A DNA stretch of 64,000 bases from Halobacteriovoraceae bacterium (GTDB lineage Bacteria; Bdellovibrionota; Bacteriovoracia; Bacteriovoracales; Bacteriovoracaceae), in the NCBI GenBank assembly GCA_002711995.1, contig PASN01000009.1, positions 119,019 through 183,018 on the forward strand. The letters are read 5' to 3'. Of the stretch, positions 25,618 through 34,457 are shown piece after piece. Under the pieces are notes generated by a model. The model ran no database searches and had not been told where the DNA came from. It saw only the letters and a list, made by a program, of their open reading frames with translations. Within the stretch, counting starts at the first letter, position 1. The number at the start of each line of letters is the position of its first letter. Position numbers and translations under genes: made by a program.

Positions 25618-26722
25618 AGCCAGTCGCCTCCATGTTTTGCATTAAAAGTTTTTCTTGCCCGGCCTCAATAATGCTTTCAACCTTAGCAATCATCCGAGAA
25701 CTCATATTGGCCAGTAGACCAAATGACAGAAGCTTCGACTTCGCGATGATGTTTCCAACCTTTTTCATTTTAAAGACTAATCTTCCCATAGTTAGTGCAA
25801 CCTTTGGACTCGCAGCACCTGCTGTAAGAGCTGCTATGAGAACATCAACACCAATACTTCCCACCATTAAGCATGTGGCCTCAAGTTTTTGGTTAGCCGT
25901 CATGTTGGAGAGGCTTGAATAGAATTCGCTGATTTGTTTACCGAACTCTCCATACTTTCTAATAAGCAGTGCTTTTGTTTTTTCAAAGTCGGTGATTGCG
26001 CTGCCAATATTTTTTGAGAAGTCCCACAAGACCTCAAGTCCATCCCCTAGAAAACTAAGATACTCTCCAATTCTTTTCTTGGGGTCGCTAAAAAGTCTGT
26101 CCCTCTCTTTAGATAGGGAACTAGTTACACTTTTATAAGTACCTATTGTTGAGTCGTATGCACCTTGCTTACCCGCCCGAGCACACTGAGCAATAGAGCT
26201 AACTAGACTGGCCTGAGAGAGCTTCTCAACACCACGTAGTTCAGGCAAACTTGATGCCTCTACAGGGCAAGCTTGAGCATGGGCACTTTTTATAGGAGAC
26301 CAATAGATTCCGGCCTTTTTTTTGGAGTTAATTGCCTTTGCAAGTGAATAGATTAGAGGGGGTGAAATCCCACTGAAATATATGGCCAATATGTTATCGC
26401 CCAAAGAAAAGTGCAAAGCATTAAACTTTGGGAAACTGAGGACTTTGTTGATTGGAAAGCTTCCTTTAACATCATACTTGAAAATGACCTTGGAATTTAA
26501 AAAGGCATCACTCAACACTAAGTTTATTCCTAAAAACGGGCTTCCACTATTTTTTACAAAAACAGGTGTAAGTCCTAGGCCTTCTCCAGCGTGAATGATT
26601 TTATTGAGCTGTTGTTCCGGTATTTTTTTAAAATCAAATGACTTATATGAATAAGGATCAAGACAAATCCCTGATTTTACGTACAAAAATAAAAAGCCGA
26701 TAACCCACTTGGCAATACCCAT
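25607..26722 (-). CDS. large secreted helical protein, partner of the kinase-like protein
   Basis: A 371-residue protein with a signal peptide (hydrophobic residues 5-20). Residues 20-150 look like a mixed fold; after HAQACPVEASSLPEL the rest is helical. It includes a very hydrophobic Ala/Gly-rich stretch, VGSIGVDVLIAALTAGAAS, near residue 290 that could insert in a membrane. No family is recognised. It overlaps the downstream kinase-like gene by 11 bp, so the two are coupled. The pair might be a secreted effector with its membrane or accessory partner. Confidence 0.65.
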   Translation of the reverse strand: MGIAKWVIGFLFLYVKSGICLDPYSYKSFDFKKIPEQQLNKIIHAGEGLGLTPVFVKNSGSPFLGINLVLSDAFLNSKVIFKYDVKGSFPINKVLSFPKFNALHFSLGDNILAIYFSGISPPLIYSLAKAINSKKKAGIYWSPIKSAHAQACPVEASSLPELRGVEKLSQASLVSSIAQCARAGKQGAYDSTIGTYKSVTSSLSKERDRLFSDPKKRIGEYLSFLGDGLEVLWDFSKNIGSAITDFEKTKALLIRKYGEFGKQISEFYSSLSNMTANQKLEATCLMVGSIGVDVLIAALTAGAASPKVALTMGRLVFKMKKVGNIIAKSKLLSFGLLANMSSRMIAKVESIIEAGQEKLLMQNMEATGCEF

Positions 26723-26770
26723 GTTAGATTATCGGACTTTCAATTAGTTTTCTTTAAAGTTTATTTTATC

Positions 26771-26965
26771 TTATTCCGCAATCTCCTCTTCAAAAAGATC
26801 CTTATCCTCCTGTGGTTCACTACCACTGGAATCAGGCTCAACAGCTACGCTCTCTTCCACTTCCATGCCACTGTCAAAATCGTCCATCTCAAGAGACTGA
26901 GCAAACGCAGTTGAAAATAAGGTTGATAATAGAACAAACAAGATACAGGTATTTCTAAGTTTCAT
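26771..26965 (-). CDS. small acidic secreted protein
   Basis: A 64-residue protein from ATG 26965 (GGGAGGG upstream) with a signal peptide ending near FAQSLE. The mature 45 residues are strongly acidic and low-complexity (MDDFDSGMEVEES, EPQEDKDLFEEE). It has no fold signature and may bind cations or a basic partner. It lies 49 bp upstream of the secreted pair on the same strand and may belong to the same transcript. Confidence 0.6.
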   Translation of the reverse strand: MKLRNTCILFVLLSTLFSTAFAQSLEMDDFDSGMEVEESVAVEPDSSGSEPQEDKDLFEEEIAE

Positions 26966-27112
26966 AGGGCCCTCCCATATAACGGCCATGACTAAGCTCC
27001 CTGCTAGTCTAGAAAAGTATGCATCAACTTGTATTTTTCACCTACGAAAAAGTGATGGGAAGGATCATTATTTTTTGAGTATTTTGGCCCCCAGAATGGA
27101 GGCCAGATTGAA

Positions 27113-27748
27113 CTATAAGATCTCTACAACTTCGTCTTTTTTAAACCTAACTTTAAGTTTTTCTGTGTAAACATCATCGTCGGCCCTAAAACCTACAGGA
27201 CAAAGAAGCACTGAGCGCAAATCTTTCTCATGAAGTCCCAAAATTTTGTCTACTTCATTAGGCTTGAAGCCTTCCATTGGACAAGAGTCGATCTTTAAGT
27301 TGGCACAAACTGTAAGCAGTGTTCCCAATGCGATATAGATTTGATTCTTTGCCCAAACAAGTCTTTTCTCTGCAGGCTGCTGAACGATCATTTTTATAAG
27401 CATCTTCTTGAAACCTGCCAATGAGTCAGCTTCAACTCCTCTAGTTTCGCAGATATCTTTCATGTAAGCGTCAACGTGAGCCTCGTCGATCTCTTCTTTT
27501 TCACACATAACAATTAAATGAGAAGCATCCTTAACCTGTTGCTGTCCATATGAAGCGGCAACCAGCTCCTCTCTTAACTTTTCATTCTTAACCAAAATAA
27601 ACTTCCAAGGTTGAAGTCCATAGGAAGAAGCAGTCAGCCTTAAGGATTCAAGAAGAGCATCAACTTGCTCTTCACTAAGCTTTTTCTCTGGGTCAAATTT
27701 CTTACATGCATATCGCCACTTTAGGTCTTCAATAATATCAAAAGACAT
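27113..27748 (-). CDS. nitroreductase-family NAD(P)H oxidoreductase
   Basis: A 211-residue FMN enzyme. The FMN-binding RYACKKFDPEKKLSEEQVDALLESLRLTASSYGLQPWKF at the start is the classic NfsB-type signature. The middle NQIYIALGTLLTVCANLKIDSCPMEGF and the terminal LCPVGFRADDD complete the fold. Such enzymes reduce quinones, nitroaromatics or flavins. The physiological substrate is unknown. It follows the lipoprotein gene by 8 bp. Confidence 0.92.
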   Translation of the reverse strand: MSFDIIEDLKWRYACKKFDPEKKLSEEQVDALLESLRLTASSYGLQPWKFILVKNEKLREELVAASYGQQQVKDASHLIVMCEKEEIDEAHVDAYMKDICETRGVEADSLAGFKKMLIKMIVQQPAEKRLVWAKNQIYIALGTLLTVCANLKIDSCPMEGFKPNEVDKILGLHEKDLRSVLLCPVGFRADDDVYTEKLKVRFKKDEVVEIL

Positions 27749-27756
27749 TCACTCTC

Positions 27757-28353
27757 CTATATCAAAGGTTTACTCTTTATAAATTCCAACAGATTTTTAT
27801 CATTCACAATTTTCTCTACGATGATGTTCATACAGGAGGCAATGGTCGGAGCAAGTTTCTCTGTTGCGTCTCCCATGTCTCCAGGGGACTTAACTTCCGT
27901 CCAAAAACTGCCACTATAAGAGTCATCTTCTTTAACGACTTTAACGTCTATCGCTATCTTACAACTGGCCCTTTCAGGCTTAAATCGCTCCAATACTTCC
28001 TTGGTCCAAAACTCTTTCACCACAATGCTCATAACGGCTTTTTCATCAGTCATAACCATAAGAACATTTCTTCTGCTCAGTGAGTTTCTCAGGTAGTCTT
28101 TGAAATACTCGGAAAAATTATATTTAAACTCGACAGGTGTCTTTTTAAACTGAGCACCCGTTCTTGCCTGGCCAACTTCAGCTACATTCCTTTGATCGAC
28201 AAGAGCTGAGAGCTTTATTGGCATGGTTGCTTCATTCAATATGGTAACTTTTGAAAAATCCTCATAAGGTATAAGGTTTTGCTCTTTTAACACAACCTTT
28301 TGCTGAGCGCATGATATGGTCAAAAGAGTGATAGCAAAAAGTAGTTCTTTCAT
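27757..28353 (-). CDS. hypothetical lipoprotein
   Basis: A 198-residue protein from the ATG at 28353, with a lipobox LTISCAQQ at about residues 12-18. The body contains a repeated beta-alpha pattern (VMTDEKAVMSIVVKEFWTKEVLERF, CKIAIDVKVVKEDDSYSGSFW) reminiscent of YajG- or LptE-like outer-membrane lipoproteins that bind OM components. That likeness is tentative. Confidence 0.75.
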   Translation of the reverse strand: MKELLFAITLLTISCAQQKVVLKEQNLIPYEDFSKVTILNEATMPIKLSALVDQRNVAEVGQARTGAQFKKTPVEFKYNFSEYFKDYLRNSLSRRNVLMVMTDEKAVMSIVVKEFWTKEVLERFKPERASCKIAIDVKVVKEDDSYSGSFWTEVKSPGDMGDATEKLAPTIASCMNIIVEKIVNDKNLLEFIKSKPLI

Positions 28354-28391
28354 TCTGGCCCTCATTTAAGTTTCTATATTAAATGAATACG

Positions 28392-28808
28392 TTAGTTAGA
28401 ACCTTTTGTCGATGCGGTGTCGGATTCCCACTTTTTAAACCTTTCAATATCAAGCTTGATTTTCTCCATAACCCAACGCAATACGGCGATGTCATCTAGA
28501 AGGCCAAGTCCTAGAATAAAATCTGGCATAAAGTCTGTTGGAGTTACAAAGTATATGATTGCCGCGACAATATAAACAATTGTGCTTGTTGGAACCTCTC
28601 GGTAATCTCTGGCAAGCCAAGCCTTTACCATGCGTACCAAAGTCTTCAGATCATCGACGTTTTTACCCAAGGCATCTTTAACTTTGCTTTTGTTCAACTT
28701 CTCCATTGCCCCATCTAGCTTAAACTTTAAAGCTTGAGGGTTTCGAATTAAGTCTTGAGCAAGAACTAAAAACTTGGTTTGGACATATTTCAAAAGTCGC
28801 TTGTTCAT
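28392..28808 (-). CDS. DUF1232 (YkvA) family membrane protein
   Basis: A 138-residue protein from the ATG at 28808. The C-terminal half has the DUF1232 core VYIVAAIIYFVTPTDFMPDFI followed by GLLDDIAVLRWVMEKI. YkvA proteins are small membrane proteins of unknown function. The N-terminal 60 residues are basic and helical. A divergent PhoD-like gene begins 89 bp away. Confidence 0.88.
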   Translation of the reverse strand: MNKRLLKYVQTKFLVLAQDLIRNPQALKFKLDGAMEKLNKSKVKDALGKNVDDLKTLVRMVKAWLARDYREVPTSTIVYIVAAIIYFVTPTDFMPDFILGLGLLDDIAVLRWVMEKIKLDIERFKKWESDTASTKGSN

Positions 28809-28896
28809 TGTTTGTCTCACCTTAAGAATTCTTTTTCTTTCACACGCTGTGCTAGAAAATTAGATGGTTTCGGAATTATATAACAGGGAGACAAAC

Positions 28897-29913
28897 ATGT
28901 TATCAAGATTGTTGGCCTTATTTTTGATCACCGCAGGAATTAATGCATCAGAGCTATCTAACTATGAGCGGATTGAATCCATTGAACGACTGGAAAGATT
29001 TGCCTTTGGCTCCTGCAACAGTCCATACAATGAGCAGCCATTGTGGGAATGGATCATAAAAGAAGACCCCCAGCTTTGGCTTTGGGGAGGAGATAACATC
29101 TATGCTGAGACTGAAGACCCTGAACTGGTAAAACAAACTTACGAGATGCAAAACAATGTGCCAGGCTATAAAGAGTTAAAGGCACAGGCCCCCATCATTG
29201 GAGTCTGGGATGACCATGACTACGGCTATGACAATGCGGATTTTACCAATCCAATGAAAGTAGAGAGTCAAAAGCATTTTTTAGACTTTATGGAAGAGCC
29301 AAAGGACTCACCAAGAAGGAAGCAAGAGGGAATTTACACCTCCTATGATATCGGCGCAGGTGATACCAAGGTGAAGTTCATTCTATTGGACAATAGATAT
29401 TTCTTAAACAACCCCGATGAAGAGGACAATATACTTGGAGAGAAACAATGGCGATGGTTTGAAAGGCAGATTCAAGAAAGCGATGCAAAAATCAACTTCA
29501 TCGTTTCAGGCCTTTCGGTGCTCTCCTATGTTATCCGAAGAACCGAAGAATGGATTGACCATCGACCTGCATTTGATCGAATGAGAAGTTTATTGGATAA
29601 GCACAATCCAAGTGGTGTGATTTTTTTAACTGGAGATAAGCACTTCTCCTCCATTTTCAATAGGTTTGGACATTTAGAGTTTATGAGTTCAGGACTTTCC
29701 CACACAGTTGAAGGCAAATTAGTAAGAACATACGTTTCGAGGTTTTATCCTAATTCCTTTTTTGGGAAGAACTACGGCATGGTAAAAATTGACTGGAATT
29801 CAAAACCCTTAGCGGTTGAACTTTCTATTAAGAGCTTCTACCCTCGCCCAGCGTTCAAATTTAGATATGTTTTGAATCCACTTAATAAATGGGAGCTAGA
29901 AGAACCTCAATAA
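28897..29913 (+). CDS. secreted PhoD-like alkaline phosphatase/phosphodiesterase
   Basis: A 338-residue protein with a signal peptide. ATG 28897 follows GGGAGA; the longer frame from 28864 is rejected because it precedes the signal. The metallophosphoesterase core shows FAFGSCN, LWGGDNIYAE, VWDDHDYGYDN, LDNRYF and a later TGDKHFS, all typical of the PhoD family. It probably releases phosphate from diesters or phospholipids in the periplasm or outside. A terminator follows at 30027. Confidence 0.9.
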   Translation: MLSRLLALFLITAGINASELSNYERIESIERLERFAFGSCNSPYNEQPLWEWIIKEDPQLWLWGGDNIYAETEDPELVKQTYEMQNNVPGYKELKAQAPIIGVWDDHDYGYDNADFTNPMKVESQKHFLDFMEEPKDSPRRKQEGIYTSYDIGAGDTKVKFILLDNRYFLNNPDEEDNILGEKQWRWFERQIQESDAKINFIVSGLSVLSYVIRRTEEWIDHRPAFDRMRSLLDKHNPSGVIFLTGDKHFSSIFNRFGHLEFMSSGLSHTVEGKLVRTYVSRFYPNSFFGKNYGMVKIDWNSKPLAVELSIKSFYPRPAFKFRYVLNPLNKWELEEPQ

Positions 29914-30026
29914 ATTCGAACACTTGTAAAAATTACAAAAGTATTCCAAATTATTTGACGCATGGTTATATTGCACAACGAAAGAGGAGTCTACTTCCTT
30001 TTTTCTCTCTCTCTTAATGTGTGAAG

Positions 30027-30054
30027 AAGGGCCTCTAACCAAGGCCCTTTTTTT
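30027..30054 (+). terminator. rho-independent terminator after the PhoD-like gene
   Basis: AAGGGCC (30027-30033) pairs with GGCCCTT (30043-30049), and T30034 can pair with A30042 to extend the stem. A run of T follows to 30054. The convergent ogt gene stops at 30035, so the hairpin also overlaps the end of ogt. Confidence 0.75.
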
Positions 30055-30491
30055 CTAACTCTAATAAAAATATCTTCTTTTCAATTCCACAAGAATACCC
30101 ACCAAGTTTTCCATCTGTGCGAACAACTCTGTGGCAAGGCACAATAATTGGCAGAGGATTCTTTCCATTGGCAAGACCTATGGCCCTTGCTTTTTTAATG
30201 TCTCCCAGCATAGCTGCCTGAGCTTTATAGCTCACAGTTTTCCCATATGGAATCTCGATTAAGGCCTTCCACGCCGATTGCTGAAACTGTGTCCCGCTTA
30301 AATCCAGTGGCAGCTTAAAAGTTTTCCGTTCGCCCTTAAAGTATTCTAGCAATTGGGCATGCGCGGCATCTAAAACATCACAGGATTCAGTGCATTTGTG
30401 TTTATCAAAGCTTAGAAACTTCAGACGCTCATCTTGTGCGCCTAGGTATATAGCTCCAAGTGGTGTATTTATTTTTTTTTACTTTTAACAT
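30035..30491 (-). pseudogene. ogt: methylated-DNA--protein-cysteine methyltransferase, frameshifted in an A9 tract
   Basis: Repairs O6-methylguanine by transferring the methyl group to its own Cys. The C-terminal domain is intact: SAWKALIEIPYGKTVSYKA, ARAIGLANGKNPLPIIVPCHRVV (active Cys in PCHRV) and GKLGGYSCGIEKK. The N-terminal domain INTPLGAIYL...RLKFLSFD is also present, but the only sensible start, ATG 30491 (GAGG upstream), is out of frame by one base. The shift lies in nine A residues (T at 30472-30480). With eight, the reading is continuous from MLKVKKINTPLG, about 151 residues. Sequence error, phase variation or RNA-polymerase slippage are all possible. Confidence 0.8.
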
Positions 30492-30587
30492 CTATCTAAC
30501 CTCGAGATAAGTAGTATCAAACTTATATAATTGAAACAAAGTTCATTCTGCTTTAAAAACATTCAAATTTTAATAAAAGGACGCCTG

Positions 30588-31058
30588 ATGAACTTTAATT
30601 TCTCTGCTATTTTGATCACTTGCTTTTCCATAAATATCGCTCTCGCTACAGGCGTATCCATCAATCAAACAAACAGTTCATACTCAGAAATTTTAATTCA
30701 AACATCTATCACTAAAGGCCTTGAGGACTTGCAGGCCAAAACCCTTGTTGATAGTGCCGACTTTGATCATTTTATAGAGCAAGCACTTAAAACACCATAC
30801 CTGGTACCCAATTTTTGTGAAGAATTTGAAAGCTTTAAAAACGGTCTCATTTGGTCAAAGCCGAACCATGTCATAATCGAAAGCTGCCGCAAGCAACTTG
30901 TTGAAATGATTTCTCCTTTTATGAACGGCGACTTCACTGTAAGAACGATCTTTTACTCCGGTGTGGACGAGTATGACCAGGATTATGAAAAGTTTCTTTT
31001 CATGGCAGAGAACTCTATGAGCTCTTATGTAATGGAATTTCAAATTATACAAGACTAG
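30588..31058 (+). CDS. small secreted hypothetical protein
   Basis: A 156-residue protein from ATG 30588 (AAAAGGA upstream), with a signal peptide ending near ALATGVS. The mature part has three Cys and an acidic C-terminal half (GVDEYDQDYEKF). No family is recognised. It sits between ogt (divergent) and hflK, 72 bp upstream of the latter on the same strand. Confidence 0.7.
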   Translation: MNFNFSAILITCFSINIALATGVSINQTNSSYSEILIQTSITKGLEDLQAKTLVDSADFDHFIEQALKTPYLVPNFCEEFESFKNGLIWSKPNHVIIESCRKQLVEMISPFMNGDFTVRTIFYSGVDEYDQDYEKFLFMAENSMSSYVMEFQIIQD

Positions 31059-31130
31059 CTTAATAGCCTTCGTAATTGATTTAAAGAGTCGTTTATCATA
31101 ACGTAGCATAAATCAAAAAGCGGAGAAATA

Positions 31131-32126
31131 ATGAATCAAGGACAACCGGATCTCAATTACGAACTCTACAAGCTAAAGCAATCATTTAATAAAAACAAAA
31201 AGGCGTTCATACCCCTAATTATTGCATTGCTTTTGGCGGTAGGCTTTTTTACTTCTTACTACACAGTGGAACCCGATGAGGAAGCAGTTGTTATAAGACT
31301 GGGAAGATACTTGGAGACCACTCAACCGGGACTTCACTTTAAAATTCCTTTTGGTGTGGATAGAGTAATAAAAGTAAAAACAAAAATTGTTCATCAAGAA
31401 GAGTTTGGCTTTAGAACTCAATCGTTGGACACAAGAAGAACGACCTACTCTTCAAGAAATCTCGACGAAGAATCGCTAATGCTAACAGGCGACTTGAACG
31501 TTGCTGAGGTACAATGGGTTGTTCAGTATCAAATTTCAAATCCTTTCAAGTTTCTTTTCAAAACAAGTGAACCAGTAAGAAACATTCGTGATGTAAGTGA
31601 ATCCATAATGAGAAGAGTTGTTGGTGACATTATGGTTACAGAAGTTTTGACAACAGGAAGAGTTGGAATCGCAGGAGACGCCAAGCAGTTAATGCAAGAG
31701 GTACTAGATAAGTACAACATGGGAGTTTTAATTAGATCAATTAAACTTCAAGACGTGAACCCTCCTAAAAAAGTTCAGGCATCTTTTAATGATGTAAACG
31801 CGGCCAAACAGGAACAAGAAAAGATGATTAACCAGGCCGAACAGGCCTATAACAAAGTAATCCCAGAGGCCAAGGGTAAAGCTAAAAAACTAGTAAGCGA
31901 GGCCCAGGGCTACGCTCAAGCAGTTGTAAACAGAGCAGAGGGTGACGCGGATAGATTTAGCGAAATCTATAGAGAATATATCAAGGCACCAGAAATTACT
32001 CAAAAAAGATTGTACCTAGAAACAATGGAAGAGCTCTTCTCCAGAATGGAAGATGTTGTAATTATCGACTCAAAAGTTAAAGGTCTTCTACCTGTGTTTG
32101 GAAAAGGAATAACAAGTGAAAAATAG
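31131..32126 (+). CDS. hflK: HflK, stomatin/prohibitin-family membrane protease modulator
   Basis: A 331-residue protein with one N-terminal TM segment (about residues 24-42) and a periplasmic SPFH domain starting at YYTVEPDEEAVVIRLGRYLETTQPGLHFKIPFGVDRV. A long helical C-terminal part (KAKKLVSEAQGYAQAVVNRAEGDA) follows. With HflC it forms a large cage that encloses FtsH and controls its access to substrates. The gene overlaps hflC by 11 bp. Confidence 0.93.
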   Translation: MNQGQPDLNYELYKLKQSFNKNKKAFIPLIIALLLAVGFFTSYYTVEPDEEAVVIRLGRYLETTQPGLHFKIPFGVDRVIKVKTKIVHQEEFGFRTQSLDTRRTTYSSRNLDEESLMLTGDLNVAEVQWVVQYQISNPFKFLFKTSEPVRNIRDVSESIMRRVVGDIMVTEVLTTGRVGIAGDAKQLMQEVLDKYNMGVLIRSIKLQDVNPPKKVQASFNDVNAAKQEQEKMINQAEQAYNKVIPEAKGKAKKLVSEAQGYAQAVVNRAEGDADRFSEIYREYIKAPEITQKRLYLETMEELFSRMEDVVIIDSKVKGLLPVFGKGITSEK

Positions 32127-33102
32127 TTCAAAGTTTATATTGTTTATAGTCGCTGCGCTTTTAGTAATTGGCAGCAATTCATTTTACATCCTAACTGAAG
32201 GTCAACAGGCCATAGTCACACAATTTGGTAAGCCAATTGGCAAAGGAACAACTGAGGCAGGACTTCACTTTAAGTTGCCTTTCATCCACAAGGTAAGATA
32301 CGTGGATAAAAGAATCTTAAGCTGGGATGGCTCTCCAAATCAAATTCCAACAAGAGATAAAAAATACATTAGAGTGGACACCACAGCTCGTTGGAAGATT
32401 GTTGATGCCCTTAGGTTCATTCAAACTGTTCAAAACGAGCGCGGGGCCAAAGCAAGAATTGACACAATTCTTGACGGACACACAAGAGATGTCATTTCTA
32501 GCCATAACCTTGTGGAAGCGGTGAGAAACTCAAACCAAATCCTTGATAACCTTGAAGCAAAGAAAGAGCTGGTTGAAGAAAAGAAACAGAAGGGCGAAGT
32601 TGCAGACGCTGCAGTGATAGAAGTTGAAGAGGAAGTCAGCGGCGAGATCGAAAAGATTAGACTTGGCCGTGAACAGTTGAGCGAGCTTATTGTTGAAAAA
32701 GCGGACGAAGAGTTAAAAGCACTTGGCATTGACCTTATTGATCTCCAGCTAAGACGAATTTCATATGAAAAATCGGTTGAGGAAAAAGTTTACGATAGAA
32801 TGATTAGTGAGAGACAAAGAGTCGCGCAAAAGATCCGTTCTATTGGTAAAGGTGAAAAGGCCGAGATTGAAGGTCGACTCTCTAAAGACTTAAATAAAAT
32901 TGAATCCGAAGCTTACAAAAAGGCCCAACTGATTAGAGGTAAGGCCCAGGCAAAAGCTACAGCGATTTATGCTAAGGCACTAACTAAGGCCCCAAAGTTT
33001 TATGAGTTTATGAGATCTCTTGAGGCCTATAAAAAATCGATTAAAAAAGATTCAAAGCTCATTCTCTCTTCAGAGTCTGAATTTATGAAGTACTTTCAAT
33101 AA
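32116..33102 (+). CDS. hflC: HflC, partner of HflK
   Basis: A 328-residue protein starting at GTG 32116 inside the end of hflK. TM segment at about residues 7-25, then TEGQQAIVTQFGKPIGKGTTEAGLHFKLPFIHKVRYVDKRILSWDG, the diagnostic HflC SPFH start. The coiled region around residues 140-190 is long and acidic (EAKKELVEEKKQKGEVADAAVIEVEEEVSGEIEKI), which looks like an insert relative to typical HflC. The C-terminal AKATAIYAKAL segment is normal. The stop overlaps the convergent CBS gene by 7 bp. Confidence 0.93.
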   Translation: MKNSSKFILFIVAALLVIGSNSFYILTEGQQAIVTQFGKPIGKGTTEAGLHFKLPFIHKVRYVDKRILSWDGSPNQIPTRDKKYIRVDTTARWKIVDALRFIQTVQNERGAKARIDTILDGHTRDVISSHNLVEAVRNSNQILDNLEAKKELVEEKKQKGEVADAAVIEVEEEVSGEIEKIRLGREQLSELIVEKADEELKALGIDLIDLQLRRISYEKSVEEKVYDRMISERQRVAQKIRSIGKGEKAEIEGRLSKDLNKIESEAYKKAQLIRGKAQAKATAIYAKALTKAPKFYEFMRSLEAYKKSIKKDSKLILSSESEFMKYFQ

Positions 33103-33542
33103 TCATGGATATGTGGAATATCTTCACCAACATCGCCTCGAAGGACCTCAATTAGAGCGTTAATTGCGTCGGTGCTGGTGAATATTCCATATATGTTCCC
33201 CTCGTCATTATTTACAATGAGTGATCCAATTTTGTTCTCGGCCATAAGAAATGCTGAATCAAGAAGACTTGCGTGATAGTTCACAGTTATGGGGTCGGGC
33301 GTCATTACATCCTCGGCCTTCAAGTCTGCTTTAAATGCAAATGTGCTCACGGAAGCAAGATCTCTTTCACTTATAACACCTATTGCCATCCCCTCGCCGT
33401 TTACCACTGGCAAATGTCTTATCTCTCTTTTTTGCATTTCTTTCATCACTGTGGTGATTGAAGCGTCAGCTTTCACAAATATTGGAGAAGGTGTAGTGTA
33501 CTCCTCGACAGTTAAGTTCTCAAAATCAGTGTTTTTCTTCAC
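33096..33542 (-). CDS. paired CBS-domain protein
   Basis: A 148-residue cytoplasmic protein from GTG 33542 (AAGGAG 6 nt upstream, a better start than the 33581 ATG). Two CBS motifs are present, TTPSPIFVKADASITTVMKEMQKREIRHLPVV...GVISERDLA and VMTPDPITVNYHASLLDSAFLMAENKIGSLIV...GIFTSTD. A pair like this usually binds adenine nucleotides and acts as an energy sensor. No effector domain is attached, so the target is unknown. Confidence 0.9.
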   Translation of the reverse strand: MKKNTDFENLTVEEYTTPSPIFVKADASITTVMKEMQKREIRHLPVVNGEGMAIGVISERDLASVSTFAFKADLKAEDVMTPDPITVNYHASLLDSAFLMAENKIGSLIVNNDEGNIYGIFTSTDAINALIEVLRGDVGEDIPHIHDY

Positions 33543-33683
33543 AATTTTCTCCTTGATAAACCTTGCATACAGTTTAAACAACTACCATATTCATGGTATA
33601 ACTTTTACGACGTCTAAAGATGATATTGCTCATGTTTAGGGTTTTAAAGATGTGTACAATAAAAGCTTAACAAGGAGTTTTAA

Positions 33684-34016
33684 ATGAACGTCACTATGAA
33701 TTTTCATCAGATTGAATCCACACCAGCTATCAAAGAAATGGTTGAAAAGAAATCTTCAAAGCTTAAAAAGTTTTTTAACGCTGGATTTGACCTGAAATGG
33801 ACACTAAGTGTCGATAAAGGTGGCCATCACTCTCACACAATTCTTGCTGCTGATGGATTTACCTTGAACGCAGACTCTGTCAAAGATGATTTATACAAAA
33901 CTTTTGATGATGTCGTGGCAAAATTGGAAAAGCAACTGGTCAAAAAGAAGTCTCAGGCCAAAGACCATATTCACCGTCAGAGACCTGAAATTCAACCAGA
34001 GACAGAAACAGAATAA
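33684..34016 (+). CDS. hpf: ribosome hibernation-promoting factor, short form
   Basis: A 110-residue protein with the HPF/RaiA fold: MNVTMNFHQIESTPAIKEMVEKKSSKLKKFF, then LKWTLSVDKGGHHSHTILAADGFTLNADSVKDDLYKTFDDVVAKLEKQLVKKK, and a basic tail with HIHRQRPE. It binds the 30S subunit in stationary phase or stress. It lacks the C-terminal dimerisation domain of long HPF. A Usp gene follows 17 bp later, a natural stress pairing. Confidence 0.9.
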   Translation: MNVTMNFHQIESTPAIKEMVEKKSSKLKKFFNAGFDLKWTLSVDKGGHHSHTILAADGFTLNADSVKDDLYKTFDDVVAKLEKQLVKKKSQAKDHIHRQRPEIQPETETE

Positions 34017-34033
34017 CCCAAAAGGGGAAGGCC

Positions 34034-34456
34034 ATGAAAAATATAATTGTTTGCATGCCCATGGATGAAAAAGCCCAAAGCTCAATCATCAAGAAGCTTA
34101 AAACTATTAATTGGATCAAGGACTGCAATCTTGAATTCGTACATGTGTTCAAGGAAGAGAGCTATCCATATATGGCCCCCCCAACGATTTATCCCAATCA
34201 AGAGCAAAAGATTGAAATCAGAAAGACTATCAAAGAGATCTTTGATGGCATCACAAAAGACTTTTCCCACTCTAAGAGCGAATGTCTGTTTCACTCAAAT
34301 CCTAAAGAGGGAATGATCGATTACTTAAAAGAGAACAACTCTGAGCTTGTCGTTACCTACACCAAAGAAAAGCACGGCTTTAGGGACTATTTCCACAGCT
34401 CCTTCACTGAGCATCTTATAAAGCATGCTCCATGCGATGTTTTAACTATACGATAA
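34034..34456 (+). CDS. universal stress protein, single domain
   Basis: A 140-residue protein with the Usp end signature YFHSSFTEHLIKHAPCDVLTIR and a middle GMIDYLKENNSELVVTYTKEKHGF. The ATP-binding Gly motif GxxGRGxxG is not evident (TKEKHGFRDYFHSSF), so it may be of the non-nucleotide-binding UspA type. It lies between hpf and the DTW gene in a tight plus-strand run. Confidence 0.82.
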   Translation: MKNIIVCMPMDEKAQSSIIKKLKTINWIKDCNLEFVHVFKEESYPYMAPPTIYPNQEQKIEIRKTIKEIFDGITKDFSHSKSECLFHSNPKEGMIDYLKENNSELVVTYTKEKHGFRDYFHSSFTEHLIKHAPCDVLTIR

Positions 34457-34457
34457 A

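Noticed and set aside
26988-27170. Plus-strand ORF of 60 residues between the acidic protein and nitroreductase
   Set aside because: No ribosome site, overlaps the nitroreductase end and has no protein-like pattern.
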